This document shows, in pieces, positions 27,250-34,276 of a stretch of DNA of 64,000 nt; within the stretch, counting starts at the first letter, position 1, and every line of letters begins with the position of its first letter. Source of the DNA: Kineothrix sp. MB12-C1. GTDB lineage: Bacteria; Bacillota; Clostridia; Lachnospirales; Lachnospiraceae. The DNA lies in the NCBI RefSeq assembly GCF_030863805.1, contig NZ_CP132957.1:1550001-1614000 (forward strand). The letters are read 5' to 3'. A model generated the notes under the pieces. That model saw only the letters and a list, made by a program, of their open reading frames with translations, ran no database searches and was not told the origin of the DNA. A program made the position numbers and the translations under genes.

Positions 27250-27592
27250 ACTAAAAAACCCCCATCCTGTAAAAGGATGAGGTTAAATTTCCCGCATTAC
27301 CACCTGTTACAACATACGCCCGATTATCCTTCACCCACTGCAAAGCAGCTTTGCGAATTCATCTACGGGATATATGGCTTCCTTTAACGGAGGAATACCG
27401 GCAATACTTACTTTATCCGGGATCGGAAACCATTCTCGCTCTTCCCAGGTTATTTTAGAATTGCAGCTCGAAAGTGATATTCAGTATCATCCTACTCATG
27501 CCGGTCTTCCACCAATCACCGGCTCGCTGTGTCTTTCACAAGATACTTACTGTCTTCGTCATCGCTATTGTTATACTATTATTCCTTATAAT
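27250..27592 (-). promoter_or_regulatory. T-box riboswitch (Ile) upstream of ileS
   Basis: Read on the minus strand, Stem I shows the usual base (gacgaagacagta), the GAGCCGGTGATTGGTGGAA-like distal bulge region near 27510-27535, and a specifier loop reading gaatATCact, with ATC (27478-27476) an isoleucine codon. The antiterminator T-box sequence aggtggtaatgcggg lies at 27305-27291. It is followed by a terminator, AACCTCATCC/GGATGGGGGTT plus TTTTTT (27284-27252). Uncharged tRNA-Ile should favour antitermination and ileS expression. The 5' limit is approximate. Confidence 0.9.
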
Positions 27593-27599
27593 TTTACTA

Positions 27600-27629
27600 A
27601 TTATAATGCATAATACAGTTTATTGATAA
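27600..27629 (-). promoter_or_regulatory. Possible promoter of the T-box leader
   Basis: Minus strand: TTATCA (27629-27624), 18-base spacer, TATAAT (27605-27600). It is placed just upstream of the T-box 5' end. The -35 box is weak. Confidence 0.45.
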
Positions 27630-27721
27630 ATGTGATTATAAGGCGTAAAATGGGCGTTTGTCAAGCAATAACGAAAAAAGGAAGATGAAAAGGTGAATTA
27701 ACAATCACTACTCAGACCGTA

Positions 27722-27874
27722 CCGTGCACCTCGCTGCACGGCATCGGAGCCATTCAAGTAGTGGCTTTCAGGCATCCGCCCCTTGCCGAAGGCAATTTTA
27801 ATGGGTTGGATGCTGTTACAGTTCGCTGCCTGACAGGATTATGAACTGTAACAATTACCACTGTCATGACAGTG
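27722..27874. repeat. Palindrome-rich intergenic stretch with a member of the repeat family
   Basis: Three inverted repeats lie in tandem: CCGTGCA/TGCACGG (27722-27728, 27735-27741); GTTACAGTTC/GAACTGTAAC (27815-27824, 27843-27852), whose ends match the family at 3576 and 15375; and the gapless 16-mer CACTGTCATGACAGTG (27859-27874). With the T-box it accounts for the gap 27226-27979. The remaining leader (27875-27979) shows nothing firm beyond a weak GCGT/ACGC pairing before the ribosome site. Confidence 0.55.
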
Positions 27875-27979
27875 AGCAAAATTCTATAGCATATCCGGGA
27901 GAAGTGTGCTAAAATACTAAATGATTTAAAAAGTTAATGCGTGAAAGGCCACAATGACCACGACGCGATGGGAGGAAAA

Positions 27980-29434
27980 ATGGACCGACAAAATCTGACC
28001 TTGCTCACAGATCTGTACGAGCTAACTATGATGCAGGGCTATTTCAAAAACAAAAGTCAGAATGAAACTGTAATTTTTGATGTTTTTTACCGCACCAATC
28101 CAAGTGACGGCGGATATGCAATTTCTGCCGGACTAGAGCAGGTCATCCAGTACATTAAGGAGCTGCGCTTTTCTGAGGAGGATATCGCTTATCTTGCCAG
28201 CCTTAGTATTTTTGCACCGGATTTCCTTAATTATTTAAGGGATTTTCGCTTTACAGGAGATATATATGCGATTCCCGAAGGCACTGTTATCTTTCCCCGC
28301 GAACCAATAGTAAAAGTTATTGCGCCGGTGATGCAAGCCCAGCTTGTAGAAACTGCCATTTTAAATATTATTAACCACCAAAGTCTCATTGCGACCAAAG
28401 CTTCCCGCGTATGCTATGCTGCCAGAGGAGACGGAATTATGGAATTCGGCCTTCGTCGCGCACAAGGACCGGATGCAGGAGTCTACGGTGCAAGAGCCGC
28501 TATGATCGGTGGTTGTGTCGGCACCTCTAATGTTCTCTGCGGACAGCTCTTCAATGTTCCGGTGAAAGGTACCCATGCCCATAGCTGGATCATGAGTTTT
28601 CCCGATGAATACACCGCCTTTAAAACTTATGCTGAAATGTATCCCTCAGCCTGCATCTTGCTTGTAGATACCTACGACACATTGAAATCAGGTGTGCCTA
28701 ACGCTATTCGCGTCTTCAAAGAGATGAGAAAAGCAGGGATTCCCCTTTCTTTCTACGGCATTCGTCTGGACAGCGGAGATTTGGCATACCTTTCCAAAAG
28801 AGCTCGGAAAATGCTGGACAATGCAGGTTTCCCTGATGCGGTCATCTCCGCCTCTAACGATTTGGACGAGTTTCTTATCGATAGCCTTAAGGTACAAGGC
28901 GCAGCCATTACTTCCTGGGGCGTGGGGACAAGTCTTATTACATCCAAAGACTGTCCGGCATTCGGCGGTGTCTATAAGTTGGCAGCAATTAAAGATAAGG
29001 ATGGTTCCTTCATCCCTAAGATTAAATTATCTGAGAATACAGAAAAGGTTACAAATCCCGGAAATAAGAAGATTTATCGCATTTACGAAAAGGCCTCCGG
29101 TAAAATAAAAGCTGATTTAATCTGCTTGGTGGAAGAAGAGTTCAATGAAAATGAATCCCTTCTCTTATTCGATCCTTTAGAACCATGGAAAAAGACGAAA
29201 CTTCCGGGAGGCAGCTACACTTTGCGCGAAATTATGGTTCCTATTTTCATCAATGGAGAATGCTGCTATGAATCGCCGAAAGTTATGGATATCCGGGCTT
29301 ATTGCCAGAAAGAGCTGGATACTTTATGGGATGAAACAAGACGTCTGATTAACCCTCATAAGGTATATGTGGATCTATCCAAGAAGTTATACGACATTAA
29401 GATTGAGTTATTGGACCGCATGAGCCAATCCTAG
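27980..29434 (+). CDS. pncB: Nicotinate phosphoribosyltransferase
   Basis: 484 residues from MDRQNLTLLTDLYELTMMQGYF, which is the standard N-terminus of this family. GGAGG precedes this ATG; the frame is open back to 27941 but those codons are not family-like. The enzyme joins nicotinate and PRPP to nicotinate mononucleotide for NAD salvage in the cytoplasm. Seen: FDVFYRTNPSDGGYAI, EFGLRRAQGPDAG, GTHAHSWIMSF and IRLDSGDLAYLS, all conserved in this family. It is followed 23 bases later by a DegV gene, probably co-transcribed. Confidence 0.95.
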   Translation: MDRQNLTLLTDLYELTMMQGYFKNKSQNETVIFDVFYRTNPSDGGYAISAGLEQVIQYIKELRFSEEDIAYLASLSIFAPDFLNYLRDFRFTGDIYAIPEGTVIFPREPIVKVIAPVMQAQLVETAILNIINHQSLIATKASRVCYAARGDGIMEFGLRRAQGPDAGVYGARAAMIGGCVGTSNVLCGQLFNVPVKGTHAHSWIMSFPDEYTAFKTYAEMYPSACILLVDTYDTLKSGVPNAIRVFKEMRKAGIPLSFYGIRLDSGDLAYLSKRARKMLDNAGFPDAVISASNDLDEFLIDSLKVQGAAITSWGVGTSLITSKDCPAFGGVYKLAAIKDKDGSFIPKIKLSENTEKVTNPGNKKIYRIYEKASGKIKADLICLVEEEFNENESLLLFDPLEPWKKTKLPGGSYTLREIMVPIFINGECCYESPKVMDIRAYCQKELDTLWDETRRLINPHKVYVDLSKKLYDIKIELLDRMSQS

Positions 29435-29457
29435 AGATAACCCAGAGAGGTATTTAT

Positions 29458-30339
29458 ATGCTTAAAATCATTACGGATTCTGCTTCCGATTTACCGGGGC
29501 AATATATTCAAGAGCATCAATTGCATGTTATCCCTACTCCAGTCGTTATCGATGAGATTGATTATCTGGACGGACAGACGATTCAAACTTCTGAATTCTA
29601 TGGGATTCTGGACGATACGAAAAGAGATGTGAAGACCTATCATATCAATCCTGCTATGTTCGAAGAAGCATTCCTCCCCTATGCGAAAAAGGGCGATATT
29701 ATTATTTATCTTTGCTTCTCCACCGGTATTGCAGGTACCTTCAATGCTGCAAATATTGCCAAGGCTAACGTCATAGAGCAGTATCCCAACTTCGATCTTA
29801 CTATTATCGATTCCAAATGTGCTTCCATAGGCTTTGGGCTGCTCGTATCCAAGCTGGTCACGATGTTGGAAAACGGTGCTTCTAAGGAAATACTTCTGGA
29901 AGCTGCCGATTATTATATTTCTCATGTACATCATGTGTTTACCGTTCAAACCTTAGCTTACCTTATTAAAGGCGGCCGGCTTTCCAAATTCAAAGGAGTC
30001 ATTGCAGAAACCTTGGATATAAAACCTGTTCTTATCGTGGATAAGACCGGAAGCCTTCAAGTAATAAAGACCGTGCGCGGACGCAAAAAGTCTCTGAGAA
30101 CACTGGTGGATTATGTAAAAGAAAACACACAAGGGCTTTCTTCGCAGACAATCGCTTTCTGCCATGGCGAAGACAGAGAAGCACTTTCCTTTGTTCTCGG
30201 CCTATCCGATGAATTATTGACGTCAAAAGATAGGTTAATATCTACCGTTGGCTGCGCGATAGGGGCACATACAGGTCGAGGTGTGATTGGTATCTGCTTC
30301 TTCGATGCTCCCGACGGCAAATATGCCCAATACTTATAA
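29458..30339 (+). CDS. DegV family fatty-acid-binding protein
   Basis: 293 residues, usual for DegV. It binds a fatty acid and, in Firmicutes, can hand it to the fatty acid kinase FakA; the kinase is not in the window. Seen: the N-terminal KIITDSASDLP, the acyl-binding region with CFSTGIAGTFNAA (Ser/Thr that contact the carboxylate), KGGRLSKFKGVIAETLDIKPVL, and the C-terminal IGAHTGRGVIGICF. GAGAGG precedes the ATG. It ends at a shared terminator facing spoVT. Confidence 0.92.
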   Translation: MLKIITDSASDLPGQYIQEHQLHVIPTPVVIDEIDYLDGQTIQTSEFYGILDDTKRDVKTYHINPAMFEEAFLPYAKKGDIIIYLCFSTGIAGTFNAANIAKANVIEQYPNFDLTIIDSKCASIGFGLLVSKLVTMLENGASKEILLEAADYYISHVHHVFTVQTLAYLIKGGRLSKFKGVIAETLDIKPVLIVDKTGSLQVIKTVRGRKKSLRTLVDYVKENTQGLSSQTIAFCHGEDREALSFVLGLSDELLTSKDRLISTVGCAIGAHTGRGVIGICFFDAPDGKYAQYL

Positions 30340-30423
30340 CCATCGTTTACCCGAAAGGCTTTTATGTACACAGATTGAATATTTTTATATTTCAATGTAA
30401 TAAGGCCTTTCCTATAAAATAAC

Positions 30424-30480
30424 AATGCTGTCTGCGATTTAAGCAATGAACTTAAATCACAAACAGCATTTATTTTTTTA
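30424..30480. terminator. Bidirectional terminator between degV and spoVT
   Basis: A 20-bp stem with a few mismatches, AATGCTGTCTGCGATTTAAG (30424-30443) against CTTAAATCACAAACAGCATT (30451-30470), is followed on the plus strand by TATTTTTTTA. It lies between the converging genes. Confidence 0.8.
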
Positions 30481-30483
30481 CTT

Positions 30484-31029
30484 TTATTGTTCCATTTGTC
30501 TTCCAAGAAATCCTGCCGCCGATAAAATGAGCTTTTGTTCCACTTCTCCCATTTTTCCTTTTTCTTCATTTTCGACAAGTATTACCGCTCCGATAACATC
30601 CCCTTCACAAATAATAGGATTGATTGCTTCATGAAAAAATTCCTCTCCGCTATCGGTAGAAATAGGGATAAAGTTGCGGTCACCCTTTGCTGCGATGATA
30701 GTTTCCCTGTTATTAATCTTTTCCTCTAATTCTCTGCTAAGAGATTTCCCTAGTAAACTTTTATATCCGCCTGATACAGCGATAAATTGATCCCTATCGG
30801 TAATCAAAGCGGTATGTCCGGAGACTTGAGCGAGACTTTCTGCATACTGTTTTGCGAAGGTTGTCATCTCTCCAATGGGGGAATATTTTTTCAAGATAAT
30901 CTCTCCCTCTCTATCGGTAAATATCTCCAGCGGATCCGATTCTCTGATGCGAAGGGTTCTCCTAATTTCTTTAGGTATAACAATACGGCCAAGGTCGTCT
31001 ATTCTTCTTACAATGCCTGTTGCTTTCAT
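30484..31029 (-). CDS. spoVT: Stage V sporulation protein T
   Basis: 181 residues. The N-terminal AbrB-type swapped-hairpin DNA-binding domain is seen as MKATGIVRRIDDLGRIVIPK through EIFTDREGEIILKKYSP (about 1-50). A C-terminal GAF-like domain follows (about 60-178: ALITDRDQFIAVSGG, PIICEGDVIGAVILVE). SpoVT modulates sigma-G-dependent genes in the forespore, so the host should form endospores. GGAGGAAGC precedes the ATG. The 147-bp gap upstream is AT-rich; I could not confirm a sigma-G promoter in it. Other AbrB-family regulators lack this GAF domain, which makes the call firm. Confidence 0.95.
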   Translation of the reverse strand: MKATGIVRRIDDLGRIVIPKEIRRTLRIRESDPLEIFTDREGEIILKKYSPIGEMTTFAKQYAESLAQVSGHTALITDRDQFIAVSGGYKSLLGKSLSRELEEKINNRETIIAAKGDRNFIPISTDSGEEFFHEAINPIICEGDVIGAVILVENEEKGKMGEVEQKLILSAAGFLGRQMEQ

Positions 31030-31176
31030 GCTGCTTCCTCCATAAAGTTCATCATATATTTTCAGTAAACTTATTGTTTGTTAAATTTATGAAAATATAC
31101 CAATTCTTTTATGAATGTTTTAAATTGTATGTTTATCTTATTCTCTATCACCAGTTGTAATGCGCTTAAATCAATT

Positions 31177-31734
31177 TCATATTTTTTTCTTTCCGAAGCT
31201 CTCTGCAAAAATAATTTTGTTGATGACAAAAAATACAACCATTGCTACTCCTCCGGTCAAGATAGTTGTTCCAATATTATAAACTGCTGCCGGAAGCAGG
31301 ACCTTTGCCGCACCAACCCAGATACTGTTGATGGCATTTACTACTAAAAAGATTACGACCCATCCAAGAAAATAAAGAGGTATCTGCAGCTTAAGGGGGC
31401 CTTTACTGCGGAATGTAATATTTCTCTGCAGCGGGAAATTGATGCATTCCCCCAAAAAACTGGAAATAAGATTTGCAAACATGTATGCCATACCTCCGTC
31501 TGCAACGGTATATCCAATGATATTAAAAGTAAAACTCGCTCCAAATAAGCTTCCTTCAATTGCCGGCCATCCCCAGCCATTATTTTTATAGGACGCAAAC
31601 AACGCCGGCAAAAACAGTAACATCAGATATTTCAAAAACGTGATTACATAACTAAAAATGATAAATAGTCCGCCTTCTCTAATCCACCTGGCAGCCTTTG
31701 GATTTTTTTCCCAAAAACTTTCAAAAAACTTCAT
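31177..31734 (-). CDS. GtrA-like membrane protein
   Basis: 185 residues with four predicted membrane helices (near 26-47, 75-98, 117-140 and 150-175). The pattern NFPLQRNITFRSKG is the conserved central GtrA motif. GtrA proteins are thought to help flip or transfer lipid-linked sugars, or to act in cell-surface polysaccharide synthesis; the exact role here is unknown. The start is ATG at 31734 or GTG at 31740, both downstream of AGGAG; I prefer ATG. Only 13 bases or fewer separate it from the GH3 gene upstream, so the two are probably one transcript. Confidence 0.85.
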   Translation of the reverse strand: MKFFESFWEKNPKAARWIREGGLFIIFSYVITFLKYLMLLFLPALFASYKNNGWGWPAIEGSLFGASFTFNIIGYTVADGGMAYMFANLISSFLGECINFPLQRNITFRSKGPLKLQIPLYFLGWVVIFLVVNAINSIWVGAAKVLLPAAVYNIGTTILTGGVAMVVFFVINKIIFAESFGKKKI

Positions 31735-31747
31735 ACGCACTTTTCTC

Positions 31748-34195
31748 CTACTTCATTCTATCCGCCTTTTTCACAACTTTTCTTTGTTTGAAAAATCCGG
31801 AGATCACCTGTCTAAGTCCTCCAAAAAAGTGCCCGTTGATAATCCTCATGATTCCGTCTACCATATAACTGCTGACCATTCCGCCTGTCATTTTTCCGAT
31901 TCCCCTAAAGGTCATATTGTAAATAAACAGGATGTTCAAATCCGGTTTTCCTTTTTTCAAGCTCTTATCCAGCATCCTTGTCAATATCTTATAGACCAGC
32001 CTTGCCGGTGCACTTTTCGCATAGTATAACTGACAGATTGCGTCATTTGCTTCCAGTGTCCCACTCCAACTTCCGTCCGGAATTTCATGCCCCAGCAGTT
32101 CTTCCCACTCCTTGTCCGTTATCGATAAAATATCCCCATTCGCATAACTGGGCAGGTTTGCCATATCGTACGGAGAGGTTGCATTTGTACCTTCCATAAC
32201 TACACTTCCCGCTAAACGAATATCCGCTACAGAGGCGCCTACCATAATCTTATACTCGCCGCCTTCAACCTCAAAACGGTTTGTTTTTACATTAAAATAT
32301 CGGAATGCCTTATCATCCAAGGGAATCGTGACCTTTTTGCTCTCGCCGGCCTTCAGAAATATTTTTTTAAAACCCTTTAGCTCTTTTGCCGGGCGGTACA
32401 CAGCAGGCGCCTTGGCATTTACATATATTTGTGCTACCTCTGCACCATCCATTTTTCCTGTATTAGTGATTGTGAATGTCACCGTCGCCGGATTTTCCAT
32501 ATTTTTTTTATGTTTTTCAATTTGAAGATCGGAATAGGTAAAGGTGGTATAACTCATTCCGTATCCGAACGGGAATAACACCTCCTTACCCACCGTTTCA
32601 AAATACCGATAACCCACAAATAAGCCTTCTCTGTATTCCGCATTCCTCTGCCTTGATGGGAAATAGGGAGCAGACGGCGTATCCTCATACGTAAGCGGAT
32701 AAGTCTCTGAAAGCTTCCCTGACGGATTCACTTCCCCCATAATCACTTTCAGCATAGCTGACGCTCCCGCCTGGCCGCACAGATATCCATGGATTAACGC
32801 CTTGCACTTTGAAAGCCAGGGCATCTCCACTGAAGAACCTGCCGACATAACCACCACAATATTTTTGTTTACTTTTTCAATTGCATCTAACAGAGAAATC
32901 TGGTTCTCCGGCATCTTCATATGAGGGCGTTCAAGCCCCTCTGCTTCTGAAACCTCATTCAGCCCCAGATACAAAAGCACAACGTCCGCCTTCTTTGCAA
33001 GCTCCACTGCCTTGTTTTGCAGCGCGGCATTTTTCGGCCCGATCCTGGTGTATCCCTCCTCAAACCCAGCTACATTTAACTCGAAGCGCTCAATCATTTC
33101 CTTTGCGGAATCCAACTTTGTGGGATTCACTACAGATGAACCTGCTCCCTGATACCGTGGTGTCTTTGCAAAATCCCCGATAAGGGCCACGGCAGTCCCC
33201 TTCTTAAGCGGAAGAATAGCATCTTCATTTTTCAACAGAACAATGCTCTCTTCACTGGCTTTTTCCGCCATCTGATGATGCGCTTCCACATCAAAGGCTT
33301 TTCCTGAAGCCTTCTCTACCGCCGCTCCTGCGGAAAAAATAACATCCAAAAGCTCATCTAATCGCTTATCAATCAGCCTCTCATCGATTTTTCCATCCTT
33401 TACCGCCTGAATCAGCTCTTCATCGCTGTCACCGCCTGTGGTAGGCATCTCCAGATGGGCACCCGCCCTTACTCCTTCCACATGGTCGTTGCTTCCCCCC
33501 CAGTCCGAAACCACAAATCCGTCAAATCCCCATTCATCCCGAAGAATGTCCTGCAGCAGATGCTTATTCTCATTGGCATAGACCCCGTTTATACGGTTGT
33601 ATGACGACATGATACTCTTTGCCTTCGATTCCTTGACCGCGATTTCAAAAGCGGTCAAATAAATCTCCCGTAAAGTTCTCTCGTCCATGACTGAATCACT
33701 CGCCATGCGCCTTATCTCTTGAGAATTTGCCGCAAAGTGCTTCGGACAGGCAGACACACCGTTTTCCTGAATTCCCCTGATATAACCGGCCGCCATCTTT
33801 CCCGCAAGATACGGGTCCTCAGAAAAATACTCAAAATTACGGCCGCACAGCGGGTTTCTTTTAATATTCAGGCCCGGTCCCAAAATAACGCCTACACCCT
33901 GGCTGGCCGCTTCCTCGCCCAGGCAGCGCCCGATTTCTTCACCAAGAGACGGATCCCAGCTATTTGCAGTCGCTGCTGCCGTCGGAAAACAGGTAGCGGG
34001 AACAGAACCATGTATACCCAATTGATCCCCCCTGCCTTCTTGTTTTCTAACCCCATGCGGGCCGTCCGCCAACATGATGCTCTTTATTCCAACACGCTCT
34101 ACGCTTCTGGTCAGCCAAAAATCCTTGCCGGAGAACATATAGCATTTTTCTTCCAGAGACATCTGTGAAATAATCTCATTATATTTCAATTCCAT
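31748..34195 (-). CDS. Beta-glucosidase-type glycosidase, GH3 (conventional order)
   Basis: 815 residues, no signal peptide, so cytoplasmic. Order: GH3 N-terminal barrel (about 10-290) with nucleophile Asp231 in VVSDWGG and the substrate loop GRNFEYFSEDP and KHFAAN; the GH3 C-terminal alpha/beta domain (about 305-530); a fibronectin III-like domain (about 570-650); and an extra C-terminal region (about 690-815, LLGHEIPDGSW, TGGMVSSYMVDGIMRIINGHFF) often seen in clostridial GH3. It likely hydrolyses short beta-glucosides or xylosides; specificity cannot be set from sequence. It follows a terminator from the next GH3 gene and is linked to the GtrA gene downstream. Confidence 0.93.
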   Translation of the reverse strand: MELKYNEIISQMSLEEKCYMFSGKDFWLTRSVERVGIKSIMLADGPHGVRKQEGRGDQLGIHGSVPATCFPTAAATANSWDPSLGEEIGRCLGEEAASQGVGVILGPGLNIKRNPLCGRNFEYFSEDPYLAGKMAAGYIRGIQENGVSACPKHFAANSQEIRRMASDSVMDERTLREIYLTAFEIAVKESKAKSIMSSYNRINGVYANENKHLLQDILRDEWGFDGFVVSDWGGSNDHVEGVRAGAHLEMPTTGGDSDEELIQAVKDGKIDERLIDKRLDELLDVIFSAGAAVEKASGKAFDVEAHHQMAEKASEESIVLLKNEDAILPLKKGTAVALIGDFAKTPRYQGAGSSVVNPTKLDSAKEMIERFELNVAGFEEGYTRIGPKNAALQNKAVELAKKADVVLLYLGLNEVSEAEGLERPHMKMPENQISLLDAIEKVNKNIVVVMSAGSSVEMPWLSKCKALIHGYLCGQAGASAMLKVIMGEVNPSGKLSETYPLTYEDTPSAPYFPSRQRNAEYREGLFVGYRYFETVGKEVLFPFGYGMSYTTFTYSDLQIEKHKKNMENPATVTFTITNTGKMDGAEVAQIYVNAKAPAVYRPAKELKGFKKIFLKAGESKKVTIPLDDKAFRYFNVKTNRFEVEGGEYKIMVGASVADIRLAGSVVMEGTNATSPYDMANLPSYANGDILSITDKEWEELLGHEIPDGSWSGTLEANDAICQLYYAKSAPARLVYKILTRMLDKSLKKGKPDLNILFIYNMTFRGIGKMTGGMVSSYMVDGIMRIINGHFFGGLRQVISGFFKQRKVVKKADRMK

Positions 34196-34212
34196 TGTTT
34201 TTTCCCTTCTAC

Positions 34213-34252
34213 AGTGAAAAAGCCGCCGCCCTTTGGCGGCAGCTCTTTCACT
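34213..34252 (-). terminator. Intrinsic terminator after the membrane GH3 gene
   Basis: Core stem GCCGCC/GGCGGC (34225-34230, 34235-34240), outer stem AGTGAAA/TTTCACT (34213-34219, 34246-34252). The minus strand continues with GCTTTTTC at the end of the core stem. Confidence 0.7.
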
Positions 34253-34276
34253 TTTTATAACACTTTATTTATAGCA

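Noticed and set aside
27875-27980. NAD-type or other riboswitch before pncB
   Set aside because: Only a weak GCGT/ACGC pairing is visible and no known aptamer landmarks.
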